From Arcuatula senhousia (taxonomy: Eukaryota > Mollusca > Bivalvia > Mytilida > Mytilidae), in NCBI GenBank assembly GCA_963971305.1, contig OZ020311.1:6882001-6946000 (forward strand): a stretch of DNA of 64,000 nucleotides, given 5' to 3'. The notes under the pieces were generated by a model. That model was not told the origin of the DNA. It did not search any database and was given only the letters and a program-made list of their open reading frames with translations. A program made the position numbers and the translations under genes. This document shows, piece after piece, positions 35,350-46,695 of the stretch (its first letter is position 1; each line of letters starts with the position of its first letter).

Positions 35350-36470
35350 TGTCTCGCCTGCCGGCACCATCACTAAAATCAACTACCTAAGCTTTCATTT
35401 CTTGATATAAACACAAAAAGTGTCTGTATACCTAAAAACAGATGCCTAGTTATTATACTATTCAAGCAATCCATTGTCCACACAAGTATTACAAAAAGTT
35501 TTCTGTCTGAAAAAAAGACCTAAGTTCACAGAGTCACTGGAGCGTAAAAATGAGGTCATGGTCACATGGCATGGTAACAGTTGCCTTGTCCATAACCGCA
35601 ACTGTCTGTTTACCCAATATCAGATGCCTAGCTATCATAACTTTCCAGCAATTCATCGTCCATAAAAGTCTTACAAAAAAGTTTTTTGGCCTGAAAAAAG
35701 ACCTAAGTTCGCAGTCATTAAAGCGTGAAAATGGGGCCATGGTCACATGGCATGGTAACAGTTGCATAGACCATAACCTAAACTGTCTGTATAACTAATA
35801 TCAGATGCCTAGCTAATATACTTTTCCAGCAATTCATCGTCCACAAAAGTCTTACAAAAAAGTTTACGGCCTGAAAAATGACGTAAGTTCACAGAGTCAC
35901 TGGAGCGTGAAAATGGGGTCAGGGTCACATGGCATGGTGACAGTTGCGTAGACCATAACCTGAACTGTCTGTATACCAAATATCAGATGCCTAGCTAATA
36001 TACTTTTCCATCAATTCATCGTCCACAAAAGTCTTACAAAAATGTTTACGGCCTGAAAAAAGACCTAAGTTCACAGAGTCACTGGAGCGTGAAAATGGGG
36101 TCAGGGTTACAAAACATGGTGACAGTTATGTAGACCATAACCTGAACTGTCTGTATACCAAATATCAGATGCCTAGCTAATATACTTTTCCAGCAATTCA
36201 TCGTCCACAAAAGTCTTACAAAAAAGTTAACGGCCTGAAAAAAGACCTAAGTTCACAGAGTCACTGGAGCGTGAAAATGGGGTCAGGGTCACATGGCATG
36301 GTGACAGTTGGGTAGACCATAACCTGAACTGTCTGTATACCAAATATCAGATGCCTAGCTATTATACTTTTCAAGCAATTCATTGTCCACAAAAAAGTTT
36401 ATGACGCCGCCGCCGCCGGAAAGTAATACCTATGTCTCGCCTTCCGCGACTATTCGTCGCAGGCAAGACA
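35350..36470 (+). mobile_element. Pearl-like element D, six core units, 7-bp duplication
   Basis: Ends TGTCTCGCCTGC and, inverted, TGTCTTGCCTGC. The last ~40 bp form a hairpin (TGTCTCGCC...GGCAAGACA) around GCGACTATTCGTCGC. Six units of ~180 bp carry ATCAGATGCCTAGCTA, CAATTCATCGTCCA and CACTGGAGCGTGAAAATGG. AAAAGTA flanks both sides (35343-35349, 36471-36477). No coding capacity. Confidence 0.7.
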
Positions 36471-38657
36471 AAAAGTACAAAATGTACCTTCCCAACCCCC
36501 CCCCCCCATTTATTTCTGGAATAGCCCTAAGTATAATTCATTATTGAACTTCTGGTAAAATACATGAAATACAAAAAAAACACTGACAAAAAAAGACCTT
36601 TCAAGCTAATAAAATGAAATTAAAATAATCACAAATAATTGCACCGAATATCAATAAAAGTTGTAAAATGCAAAATTTCACAGAACCTTTCATTTTAATT
36701 ACCCATATTTAAAAGATGACTACACAACACAATAAAAATATCACCACATTATACATGTAATTAGTTTCATGTAAGAGCATTTATTAACTTTACTAAAACC
36801 AATTTCAATGGGAAAACAAGGTAAACAATCATCAGAAATATCAGAAACAATAAAATTGAAAAATCAATGTCCAAGAAAATCGTAAAATAAATTAACCACC
36901 TCAGGTAAAAGAAATATATTTCTAAAAAATGTATGGCACATTTGAAAGCAAAGATTAAGATAGAAATGGAAGAGGGAAAGGATGAGGGGCATTAAGACCC
37001 AAAATTGGCCCCCTAAAATGTAGTTGGTTCGAATATTATAATATTCATTAGAAATATCAACTTATATGTGGTTGCAAAGAAAACAAACCAAAAAAGGCAA
37101 ATTCCGTATAATGACATCACATTTAGCAGTGTAATTTGGCAAAATACTAAAAATCTGCAATTTTGAATGGTTTCAGTGCATATTTTAGCTAGAAAACATT
37201 GGGCGCATGAAAACAACAACTTCAAACTTTTGAAAATGAAGGATTTCATCATTTTACACATTTTATACAAGTATGAAGTTGTTTAGATGTGCCCACCTTT
37301 TTCAAGACCAAAATGTGTGTGAAAATCAGCAAAAACTAATGAAATTTGGACAATTTCTTCTAAGTTATAGCTTTTTAAGTTAATGAATTGGCATAACAAC
37401 CAAACTGATATGCCAAAAGCTTATCATTTTATTTTAGCCTAACATTTGATCAATGTTTCAGCAAATTTAGACATCTGTATGCTCAGTTATAATTTCATGT
37501 TAAATTTTTGGCCAAAAATGGGTCTCATGGCCAACTCATCCTTTGGTGCCATAAAACCTGGTTCAACCATCTACATGTATTTATTTGGTAAATGGATGCA
37601 CCAAGTAAGGACCATAATATACATGTATGTAGTATTCTGAAATTGCTCAAGCATGTAATTAGCTACTTATCTTCAGGATGCTTGCTAGTCTAGTTTTGGG
37701 ATTTCTGTCACTTTTTTGGAATCTTCTGGTTTTTATCATCAAAATAGGGAAAATAAATTCCCCAAGAACCCCCTTTTTCTTTTTATAAATGTCTATTAAT
37801 ATGTTATAAAGAGGCTATTTAAAAAGTTTGATCAAATCCTATTTATTCTGTCAATGGGCTTTATCAGCTAAATAGTGCTAATGCTAAACCTATGAAAAAG
37901 CCAGAGAAAACATTTTCCCATTGAAAACGAGGTCACGAACCAATCATTTTTTTTTGCTCATTTTATACCTTTACCTACATGTATTATCTTTTTATTAAAG
38001 GCATCAATTTTAAAACCTATTTATTTTCAAAAGTAGTAGTGAACATCCTTAAATCTTCTTGGACAACTGAGATTATTCAAATCTAGACATGATGACATTA
38101 TCACTAACAAATAATTTAACAGTATTTACATTTATAGTATTAAGGTTCAACAAACAAATGCTTCACACTCTTTATAATCATTCAGGATTTTTGTACACCA
38201 TGTTAACAATATAAATAATATGCTACCTTAAATAATCTTATTTTCAAGATAAAATTATAATTGTTTACAAAGACTAATTTTCGTGCTTTTCCTATGGATA
38301 ATAGCAAATTTAAACTCTTTTAGATATTGTAGTAAAACACTTAATTTTAAATACAATCGCACTTTTCAAGGATAGAAATACATGTACATGTATGTTGCTT
38401 GACATACATGTATAAGTTTCCTTAAACCAAAGAGGAAAAAATCGATGATTTTTAGACAGATATTCATGACATCAATGGATCATGATTACCCTACAATGTT
38501 TGACAAAGTTTTGTGAATGAAATTACTAATATTGGCATAATTTGATACTTGAATCCCCCCTCAATATATAATGTGTCCTGATACATAAAGTTGTCATATA
38601 TACATAAATGCTCTAAAAGTCAATACATGTTCATGCATTTTTTCAATGCTCTTAATA
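36471..38657. other. Downstream flank of the PP2C-like gene
   Basis: AT-rich, probably holding the minus-strand gene's 3' UTR next to 38657. I cannot place a polyadenylation signal with confidence. No other gene seen; a C run lies at 36497-36508. Confidence 0.4.
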
Positions 38658-39857
38658 CTATACAGCAGACTCAAAAGAAATACTTGATCTTTTTACATTT
38701 TTCTTAGAACTGCTGGTTTGCTTATTTGGCAGTGAACTTGGAACTTTGTGACCTGGGCTTCGAGGACTTAATGGGGATGGTGACCGCAGATCTTTAGGGA
38801 GAAAGCTCAGACTGCCATTTCCTGGACTAGATGGGGTGCTTGGTTCTGAACCAGACCTTGACCGAGGTCTTTTAAATGAGAATTTTTGAGGTGAGATCGA
38901 GAGTTTTCCAAGGGATGTTGGACTGAGTGGTGATTGTGGAGAAGTCACGCTTAAGCTTCTTATTCTAGAGAATAATTTCCGAGGCCGTGAAGCTTTGGTT
39001 CCTGAGTGTTTTGAATGTTTGTGATTGCTGTTGGAGTCCCGTGCTGACTTAGTGGGACTTCCAATAGGGATTATCTCCATGTCACCATTCTCATGTCCTG
39101 ATCCACATATTTCATAAGCTACAATTGAAGCATGATCTAATTTTCCAGGAGCTTTAGACATTTTCTCAATTATTTCTGAGTCTCTTTGTTTCTTTTGATC
39201 TGGAGTCATTTTACGACGTTTGTAGAGTGCTGGGTTTTCTAGCACTTTACGTTTGGAGTCTGTCAACATTAAGACGTGTTGTACCAGCATACCACACAAA
39301 CTCTGAGCTGTGCATTGTTCTTCAGTAACCAACTCTTGCTCATTAATAATCCTCTCCATTTCTTTCATGCCATATATATGTCTCTCGCTTGGTTCCATTT
39401 CCGGTTTTATGTTAGCCTCCTGATTTGATGTGGACTGAGAATTCTCACCATTTTCTCGTCTCGCAACAGCAACCTTTGTGACTACAGGATCAAAATTGTC
39501 AGAAATGCCATCAGTAGTTAGGAACACAATATCACCCTCACTAGCAAATGTCAAAGAACACGTCAGATTTTGTAATTCAGGGTCATTCCCATGGACAGGA
39601 CCTATAGCGCCCCCTGCATCTCTAATGTCACGTTCTGAACTAACATCATGTGACCCAATTGTTATTTCTCGTATTCCTCTCTTTTCAGTGAGAACATAAC
39701 CATAACTGTCTCCGACATTGACACAGCACACACAGAAGTCTTTTGAACTCTTTAATGGACAAATCATACATGCACATATTGTTGTCAAACCACCATCAAA
39801 TGATAGTATTGTCTGATGGGCCTGGTCAAAGGAGTTCCGAAGGATCTCAACCACTTC
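38658..39857 (-). CDS. PP2C-like gene, exon 5 (terminal)
   Basis: Acceptor ATATTACAG at 39858-39866, TAG stop at 38658-38660, 400 codons including the stop. Encodes residues 190-588: second half of the phosphatase-like domain and the Ser/Pro-rich tail ending ISFESAV. Confidence 0.85.
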   Translation of the reverse strand, partial: EVVEILRNSFDQAHQTILSFDGGLTTICACMICPLKSSKDFCVCCVNVGDSYGYVLTEKRGIREITIGSHDVSSERDIRDAGGAIGPVHGNDPELQNLTCSLTFASEGDIVFLTTDGISDNFDPVVTKVAVARRENGENSQSTSNQEANIKPEMEPSERHIYGMKEMERIINEQELVTEEQCTAQSLCGMLVQHVLMLTDSKRKVLENPALYKRRKMTPDQKKQRDSEIIEKMSKAPGKLDHASIVAYEICGSGHENGDMEIIPIGSPTKSARDSNSNHKHSKHSGTKASRPRKLFSRIRSLSVTSPQSPLSPTSLGKLSISPQKFSFKRPRSRSGSEPSTPSSPGNGSLSFLPKDLRSPSPLSPRSPGHKVPSSLPNKQTSSSKKNVKRSSISFESAV

Positions 39858-42800
39858 CTGTAATATATAAATAGGGTTAAGTTTATGTCTAATATCTATG
39901 ACCCTAAAGCTACAAAGGTCAAACTTAAACAGACACGTGTACATTTACTCTTGAGTTGTGACTAACTTAGAAAATAACTTCAAAGTACATGTGTTCAAAA
40001 TATTATGTTTTCAATCCTTTTCTGCTGTTAATAAATAACACTTACATGTTTTTTTCTGTTCATTAAATTGAGCATAAGCAAAATGGCTATAAGAAAACAT
40101 TAGATTCTTCAATGTCTTTTTCTTTTCCTATCACATTACAATATGCAATTTTTGATTTCTGTTTTTTGTTTTAATCTTAATGAAGTATAATCTATAAACC
40201 CTTTGTGAATTAACTATTTACTCTATAAAAGTGGGAAAGCTGGTTTTTATTTCAAACCTGTATAACACATTTTTCTTCAAAGAAGTCATGAACATTATTT
40301 AAATCTAATACAATATTGAAGTGAAGTGAACCATGACTAACCCTAGTATTTCGTGGTTGATTGAGTTTATCATACAACAGTTTATTGAGATACTTCATAC
40401 AGCCATACAGAGCACACCTAGCGGCTAGTCGTGACTTTTCACCCCAGTTTACACCATCAGCTATCAGTAAAATACAATTATTTTTCCTGGCACAGACTGC
40501 AAAGGCATCAGCAACTGGATCTCCTGGAAAAAAAATACTGTAATTAGGAAATTTTTGTATTATTTTCTCTTAGTCTTCAATTACAAAATGTAAGCGAAAA
40601 TACCACCGATTCACATATTCTAATATTATACCAGAATTGTGAGTTACACTTTACATTAGATTTCTCCACACTTTACACTTCTATTCCACATGAACAACTG
40701 AAATCGCGATTGGCACAGCTGATTAAACACAGCTTTTTCAAAAAGAATGGAAAACGCAGGTACAAATATCTAGTAGTTGATTATACCAAGACTTACTTTG
40801 TCATCAATGAGTCTAAGAAAAAGAACAAATTTACAGAAGACCAAATAATCGACATGCTCAACTTTCTTATTGACAACATATTTGTTCAGTTTGGTGGACA
40901 TGTTTTTCAGCAAACAATAGGGATTCCAATGGGCACTAATTGTGCACCTTTGCTTGCTGATTTGTTTCTTCATTCAAATGAAGCAGACTTCTTACAATCT
41001 CTTCTAGACAAAAGAGACCGTAGACTAGCTCTCTGCTTCATATTTAGATCTATATCTCGAAATTGAATCTCAAGGAAGACTTTCAACAAAGCTCTATGAC
41101 AAACGTGATGACTTCAACTTTCCAATCGTCAACTTTCCCTTCTAGTGTAGCAACATTCCGTCTGCTCCAGCTTATGGAGTTTACGTATCTCAATTGATTC
41201 GTTATTCCAGAGCGTGCTGGACTTACATCGACTTCCTTAGCAGAGCGACACGTCTGACGCAAAAATTGCTCACACAAGGTTATGTTGCTCCTCAGTTGAT
41301 GTCTTCACTCAAGAAATTTTGCCGAAGACATCATGCACTTATAGCCAAATATGGGATTTCGATCTCTCAGATGAGTGCAGATGTTGGTTTGTCATAGGAT
41401 TTTGGTTTGTCTTCCTTTATCGGATTTGACACGCTGAATAGACTATTGGCAACGCGACGGGTGTACTATAGCAAGCAGGAACTGCTTACTCTTCCAGAGC
41501 ACCTGAGTTCACTCTTGTTATGACTGGAGTTCGCGTTGTTGATTGATATTCAGTTATTTTGTGTTTCCATGTTTTACATGTTGTCTATTTTTGTCCCGTT
41601 CTTGTTGGTGTTTACTGGTTTTGTCTCTGCCCTTTCGGACTTTTGACATTCAGATACCCCATTGGTACCTCTGCTTCTTACACCAAATTTGATGAAAGAC
41701 TGGTTCAAAATTGTTGTTTAATGAAATTATGAATATTATATTTGATTCATAAATATTTGTGTTTATATTTTTAATATTGATTATCTGGACTAACAATTTT
41801 TTTTTTTCAATTTTCCTTGAAACAAAGAGATAAACTTTTCTGTTCTTCAATTTCTCCTATGTTTCTTGACATAATTTCTTACCCAGGTGACCTTTGACAT
41901 ATGTGCATCCTATCTAACATCCTGAACTTTTGGGAATGGAGCACCCACGTTCACTTTTGTTTCAATGGGAGTTTGCATTGCTGAAATTCATACTTAAAAC
42001 CTATGATTATGATAGTTTGATCTTAACAGACATTTCTCAAAGGCAATATTAAAAGGTAAATTAGAGAACTGTTTCATATTACATGTATCATAGGATACTT
42101 ACCAGACATTTTACCATTGACAGGATGCTGTTCATACAGAGATATACATATCCCATAAGCCTTTTCTGTCTTGTTTTTCCAGTCTCCCACGCCTGCAACT
42201 TCCATGTTATTAAACCCAGTGTTGCCATCTGTTAAATACAACATGCATCCAGTTATGACAAAGAAATAATATAAATTACTGTGGTTTCATTATTATTCGT
42301 GGGGTATCAATTTTCGTGGTTTTCGTGGGTGGCGTTGACCCACGAAATTTGATACTCCACGAAAAGGAAATTTAACATTGATTTGTATACTGCAGACTTC
42401 AGAACCACGAATTTAAGAATCCACAAACTTGTTGATTTCTATCAAACCAAGAAAATTGGTACCCACGAAAATAAATGAATCCACAGTACGTGTGAAATAA
42501 GGATTCATAGACCAGCGATTCAAAAAACTGTAGTGTCTTCTATGTAGAAGTTCATGATGAATAACAATTTATCGGTGATAAAAGTTTTCATATACATGTA
42601 CTGGTAGTTTTATCAAGTTATATTTTTAACTACTAGCTAATTTAATTTGTTTTTACTTTTAAAAACTTGATACAAAACACATAACAAGAATTGCAATTTT
42701 TCATGGAGTACAAATGTTGACTCCTTTTTAAAGTAAACGAGTTACAGATTTGTGGACATAAGACACATAACAAAATATGGATGGTGTCTTCAGACCTCTA

Positions 42801-45348
42801 CATGTATATGTTTTCTTGCAACATGTTGCAGGCGACTTAATGAAGTTTCGTATTACTTTGTTCTCTGACTGGGAATGCTAAGCCATCATCAGGTCCAGTG
42901 TAACTAGCTATAATCTCATCATCCAAACTGTCCACTTCAAACACAGGAATATCTTCAGGGCTTTTTCCAGAATAACATTCATGGCTGTCCATTCTGTCAT
43001 CTACAATTATCAAATGAATAAAGGTTGAACTGATGTGTGTGTGTGTTGGTGTTCTGTTGAATGTCCTTTTTGAGACACCTGGGCCATGTAGGGCAGTCTG
43101 TTTTAACCCAGAGTACCCAAAGGAAACCCCCTACATTGGGCAGGTAAGGGTTAAATCAATAAAGTTCAACAATCAGTGTATGTAACATGCAACATTGTGC
43201 ACTAAAAAATATTATTTGATTTAAATGAGGTCTAAGTAAAAGTAAGATTTAAATTTAAATTTTGAAGTTTTAATGCCATTGTATACAACCAAAGAACTTT
43301 TTTCTTATGTACATGTATGGAATGGTTGACATTATGGCATATGTAATGGGACAGTTACTAGTACTATGCATGTTCTGCCAGTTCACAAACTCAACTAGAA
43401 GTTTTAATCTTTACTTCAGCCTTTGCTTGTAACCAGGATGACCAGAGTTCCAACCCCAGTGGCAGTGTTCTAGGTTGTTAAGGCAAAACAGAATAATATA
43501 TGTATGTTTCCTGTTTCATTGTCATTCCTTAAATAAACATTTAAAAAATCTGGGTATGTGCATGCATAGTCATTTTTTTATTTTTAAATTCATATTTATC
43601 TAGAATGAATGGGCAGTATATTTTGAGTTTAACAGTGCAAACATGTAAGCAACAAGAGGCTCCCAGGAGTCTGAATCGCTCACCTGGTCTTGATGTCAAC
43701 CCTATGAAGAACTTTGTAAAGCTAAATAAACTGAACATTTAAGCAAGCAACAGCTTTTTATCTTTCAGCAATAGTTTTCATTCTGTAGACCAAAAATGTG
43801 AAATATGTTATTTTAAGGGCCGTCTGACAACTTTGACTCTATAGAGACCTTTGTTGAGAGCTTTATGAACTGAACATTAAAGCAAGCAACCAATTTTCTT
43901 TTTCTGCTATAGTTATCATTATATAAGCCAAAAACATGAAAACATGTTAATTTAGGGGCTGCAATCCCTATAAGGGGTCATCTGAAAACTTCAACCCTAT
44001 AAAGACCAAAAACACTATATTTCACCTTTAAGGGGCTGTGGACTCTATGGACACTTTTGTAGAGCTAATTGAGCTGAACATCAAAGCAAGCAACAGCTTT
44101 TCTCTATCTGCAATAGTTTTCATTCTACAGGCCAAAAACACTATTTTTTGCCTTTAAGGGGCTGTAACCCCTATAAGGGGTCATCTGACAACTTCGACTC
44201 TATGGACACTTTTGTAGAGCTAATTGAGCTGAACATTTAAGCAAGCAACAGCTTTTCTCTATCTGTAATAGTTTTCATTTAAGAAGCCAAAAACATGAAA
44301 AAATGCTATTTTTCACCTTTAAGGGGTCGTAATTCCTATAAGGGGTCATCTGACAACTTCGACACAATGGAGACTTTTGTAGAGCTTTTGCTGCTGAAGC
44401 ACTAATGCATCATCAGATTTCATCTATCTCTTAAACTTTTTGACTTACAAGCCAAAAACAGTAGTCTGACCCCCCTGGTCTAGTTTTAGTAACCACAGTG
44501 GCCATGTTTTTAGACGGATCAATAATCGAAACACAAATTTGGTGCAGGACACCCTAAGGATCAATCATACCAAGTTTCATTGAATTCTGTTCAGTAGTTT
44601 CAGAGGAGAAGATTTTTGAAAAATTGTTAACGGACGACGACCGACGCCAAGTGATGGCAATAGCTCACATGGGTCCAGGTGAGCTAAAAAAGGCAATTAA
44701 ATGAAAGGGTATGCAGGGAAACAGGAAACACTTTTATTAATTCATTTGGCCAAAGATTTGTTCCATAAATTGTTAAGACTGCCTTGTCATGACATGAGGA
44801 GGTGGAAGTTTTATCAGACAGTTGAAATTCCTCAGCCTTTTAGAATGAAAGGTATATTTTCTAAACAGCTGAAACAGGGGTTAGGAGGTAGGAGAGAAGG
44901 GTTGATAGGCAGGAATGACCAGGTACCAAATGTCTTGGTATCAAATTACGAATTATAGTACTCTTGACTTAAGTAAATAAAATTATCGTTCCCCAAAAAG
45001 GCAAAATTATACAAAAATGTGTTCATGGTGTTTATTACTTTTTGTGCTGTCAAATTGCACAGTACTTACAAGAACGACTATCTGTAAGGTAAAATAAGTC
45101 TTTATTGTACAGTTGTATACTGAATCACATTTTGTCTTGGGTGATTCACAAATAATTTCGATAAATTAATGTTTTTAAACGAGTTCAATAATCGTCAGTC
45201 TGACTGGGAATCCTATGATCTCTTGACGCATACCGTTAGAAAAAAACGTTCTTTTGATCCCTCGATAGTCTGACCTTGACCTGATTATATTACTGTATTT
45301 CCCTCCAAAGGTCGGGTAACGCGCCTTGGGTTGGCGGTGAACAGCCAT
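38658..45348 (-). CDS. PP2C-like domain protein (Drosophila CG9801 family)
   Basis: Five exons on the minus strand: 45348-45234, 43000-42857, 42228-42103, 40523-40342 and 39857-38658. Each splice site is GT-AG and all phases agree, giving 588 residues. The PP2C-like domain spans about residues 85-435: VEVAGVGDW; LLIADGVNWGEKS with D151; FDGGLTTICACM; VNVGDS at 237-240; FLTTDGISDNF with D305; LDHASIVAYEI with D430. The Asp residues that bind metal in PP2C have counterparts at all three places, but the usual DGHGG is DGVNW and a ~100-residue insert precedes LDHAS. Activity is therefore uncertain. The tail is rich in Ser-Pro and basic residues, a likely phosphorylated disordered region. Exon 1 is least certain, supported by ATG, open frame, donor and phase only. 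Confidence 0.8.
40342..40523 (-). CDS. PP2C-like gene, exon 4
   Basis: 182 bp, acceptor TTTTTTTCCAG, donor GTTAGT. Encodes GDPVADAFAVCARKNNCILL and the ADGVNW motif. Confidence 0.8.
40653..41678 (+). pseudogene. Penelope-like reverse transcriptase, copy 2, in an intron
   Basis: Lies in intron 3 of the PP2C-like gene, antisense to it. It starts abruptly at DFSTLYTSIPHEQL and keeps GIPMGTNCAPLLADLF. It then lacks about 130 bp, including the YIDD catalytic box, and has a TGA soon after (near 41063). It ends with the same non-coding tail as copy 1. Clearly non-functional. The target duplication is not clear. Confidence 0.7.
42103..42228 (-). CDS. PP2C-like gene, exon 3
   Basis: 126 bp, acceptor TATTTAACAG, donor GTAAGT. 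Encodes GNTGFNNMEVAGVGDWKNKT and YGICISLYEQHPVNGKMSG. Confidence 0.8.
42279..42486. mobile_element. TA-flanked MITE in the intron between exons 3 and 2
   Basis: Termini CTGTGGTTTCATTATTATTC and GAATCCACAG, flanked by TA at 42277-42278 and 42487-42488. This fits a Tc1/mariner-type MITE. Inside is a second near-perfect palindrome, TCGTGGGTGGCGTTGACCCACGA, flanked by matching arms. Confidence 0.65.
42857..43000 (-). CDS. PP2C-like gene, exon 2
   Basis: 144 bp, acceptor ATAATTGTAG, donor GTAATA. Encodes DDRMDSHECYSGKSPEDIPV and an acidic stretch to FPVREQ. An in-frame ATG at 42992 is a possible alternative start. Confidence 0.75.
43653..44690 (+). mobile_element. Pearl-like element E in intron 1 of the PP2C-like gene
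   Basis: Begins CAAGAGGCTCCCAGGAGTCT and GCTCACCTGG; ends with GACGACGACCGACG and CCAGGTGAGCTAAAAA. The 3' hairpin is damaged: GGACCTTCGGTCC seen in other copies is reduced to GGGTCC. Internal tandem units as in the 26546 copy, one of them collapsed near 44000. Confidence 0.65.
45234..45348 (-). CDS. PP2C-like gene, candidate exon 1
   Basis: ATG at 45348-45346, 38 codons plus one base, donor GTATGC. Encodes MAVHRQPKARYPTFGGKYSN and ends IKRTFFSN. The phase-1 end matches the phase of exon 2 exactly. The frame would read on to a stop after 59 codons if unspliced. Confidence 0.45.
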
Positions 45349-45479
45349 TAGTAATGCTTTATTCTGTCAATCTATCTTCCTCTCGAACAGGGTCCATTGG
45401 TTAATCAATCATAACTCTATTTGTTTATTTCTTTCGCTTTATCCATCTACTTCTACATGTTTATAAAGGGGATCTATTC

Positions 45480-46070
45480 TTGGTATACATATGCCAAATA
45501 TATTATGCGGTCAGAAACCGAATTAGATATTGACATTTTAAACAATTGTCAAACAATGAAAGAAGTTAAACAGCATAAAAAACTCAGATTTTTTTTATAA
45601 AGAAATTATATTAGATAAACTTAATAATTTAAATGAAAATAATAAAAACTGTCTGTATAAATCTCTAAAACAAAATGTAAATGAAATGGAATACTATCTA
45701 TCATATCATAATAAAACATTAAGAACCCTTTTATCTAAAATTAGACTAAGCGATCGCAAACTTTATGAATGAACTTGGTAGATATAGAAAAATCCCAAGA
45801 GATCAAAGATTGTGTGCCATATTGCAACACACTTGATGATGAGTCACACTTCTTACTTGAATGTAAAATCAATTCTAATATTCGAACTGTCTTTTTGCAA
45901 TATTTTAATAACATTTATGATTTTAATAAACTAAGTAAAACTGAAAAACTAACAAAAATTCTGAATCCAACTACAACTGAAGAAATTAAGACCGTTACTT
46001 CTTTTATTAAACAGTCATTAGAACTGAGAGAAGCCGAGACCTGTCATAAATATTTTAGCGGCACAATTGT
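45480..46070 (+). pseudogene. Degraded C-terminal end of a LINE ORF2
   Basis: Contains LRTLLSKIRLSDRKL and, after a one-base insertion near 45820, CNTLDDESHFLLECK, the Cys/His pattern found at the C-terminus of many LINE ORF2 proteins. The tail FLQYFNNIYDFNKLSKTEK follows. No polymerase domain remains. It runs directly into the next LINE, so the ATG frame at 45769 is a chance chimera. Confidence 0.5.
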
Positions 46071-46695
46071 AAAATTTAGATACCTCCATGATTTAAAACA
46101 GGTGACAACAACACAAGGCACACATGAAGCCAATTTCATTTTTGTCAAAGCATCAACATCAATCAATGAGTATCATAAGCTTCTACTGAATCTCATCAAA
46201 AGAAGACAAAACATCAGCCATATCCAGAATGATCGATACAACACATATCTAGTATATATTGCCATCCTTATAATCACCAACTCAAATGACATAGAACTAA
46301 ACCCAGGTCCAAGCAGCAAAAACCAAGACACAAGAGAATACCTTTGCGGCACTTGCGATAAAACAGTTGACTCGGAGCAACGAGGAGTGATCTGTGAAAC
46401 ATGCGACCAGTGGTACCATGCAGGTTGTCAAGGTGTCCACACACTTTCATATGAACAACTTGGAGACTCAGCTCTTAACATCTCATGGCATTGTGCAATT
46501 TGCAACAACCCAAATTATAGTTTTACAGTTCATGACCACAACACCTTAGAAATATCAAACACCACATTCCACTCAAGCAATGATACTCTACCACCAAACA
46601 GCCCAGATAGAATTAACCTCAAAACAGTGCACTGTTCAACACCAACCAAGAAAAAGGGACCCCCAAAATGTAACGCACCATTGAAAATACTAAAT
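46070..46695 (+). pseudogene. LINE N-terminal region: 2A-like motif plus PHD finger
   Basis: The frame contains a hydrophobic run ending DIELNPGP (46288-46311), which fits the 2A consensus D-x-E-x-N-P-G-P. 2A acts during translation by releasing the chain between Gly and Pro. It is followed by a PHD-type zinc finger: CGTCDKTV, CETCDQWYHAGC and WHCAICNNP give the Cys4-His-Cys3 order. The frame then reads PLKILN and is broken. It continues as INFQSIKSK at 47165, so PHD, endonuclease and RT were originally one polyprotein. Known CR1-like and related LINEs carry both PHD fingers and 2A motifs. Confidence 0.6.

Noticed and set aside
36497..36508. Poly-C and poly-G runs as functional G-quadruplex sites
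   Set aside because: Isolated homopolymers without conserved context; lengths may be assembly-dependent.
38658..39944. The ATG at 39944 as the start of the PP2C-like protein
   Set aside because: It lies in the intron; a clear acceptor at 39858 and in-phase upstream exons with PP2C motifs show that those first 29 codons are read-through.
44701..44958. 85-residue plus-strand frame as a gene
   Set aside because: No domain, no splice context, and it lies in the first intron of the PP2C-like gene next to an inserted element.
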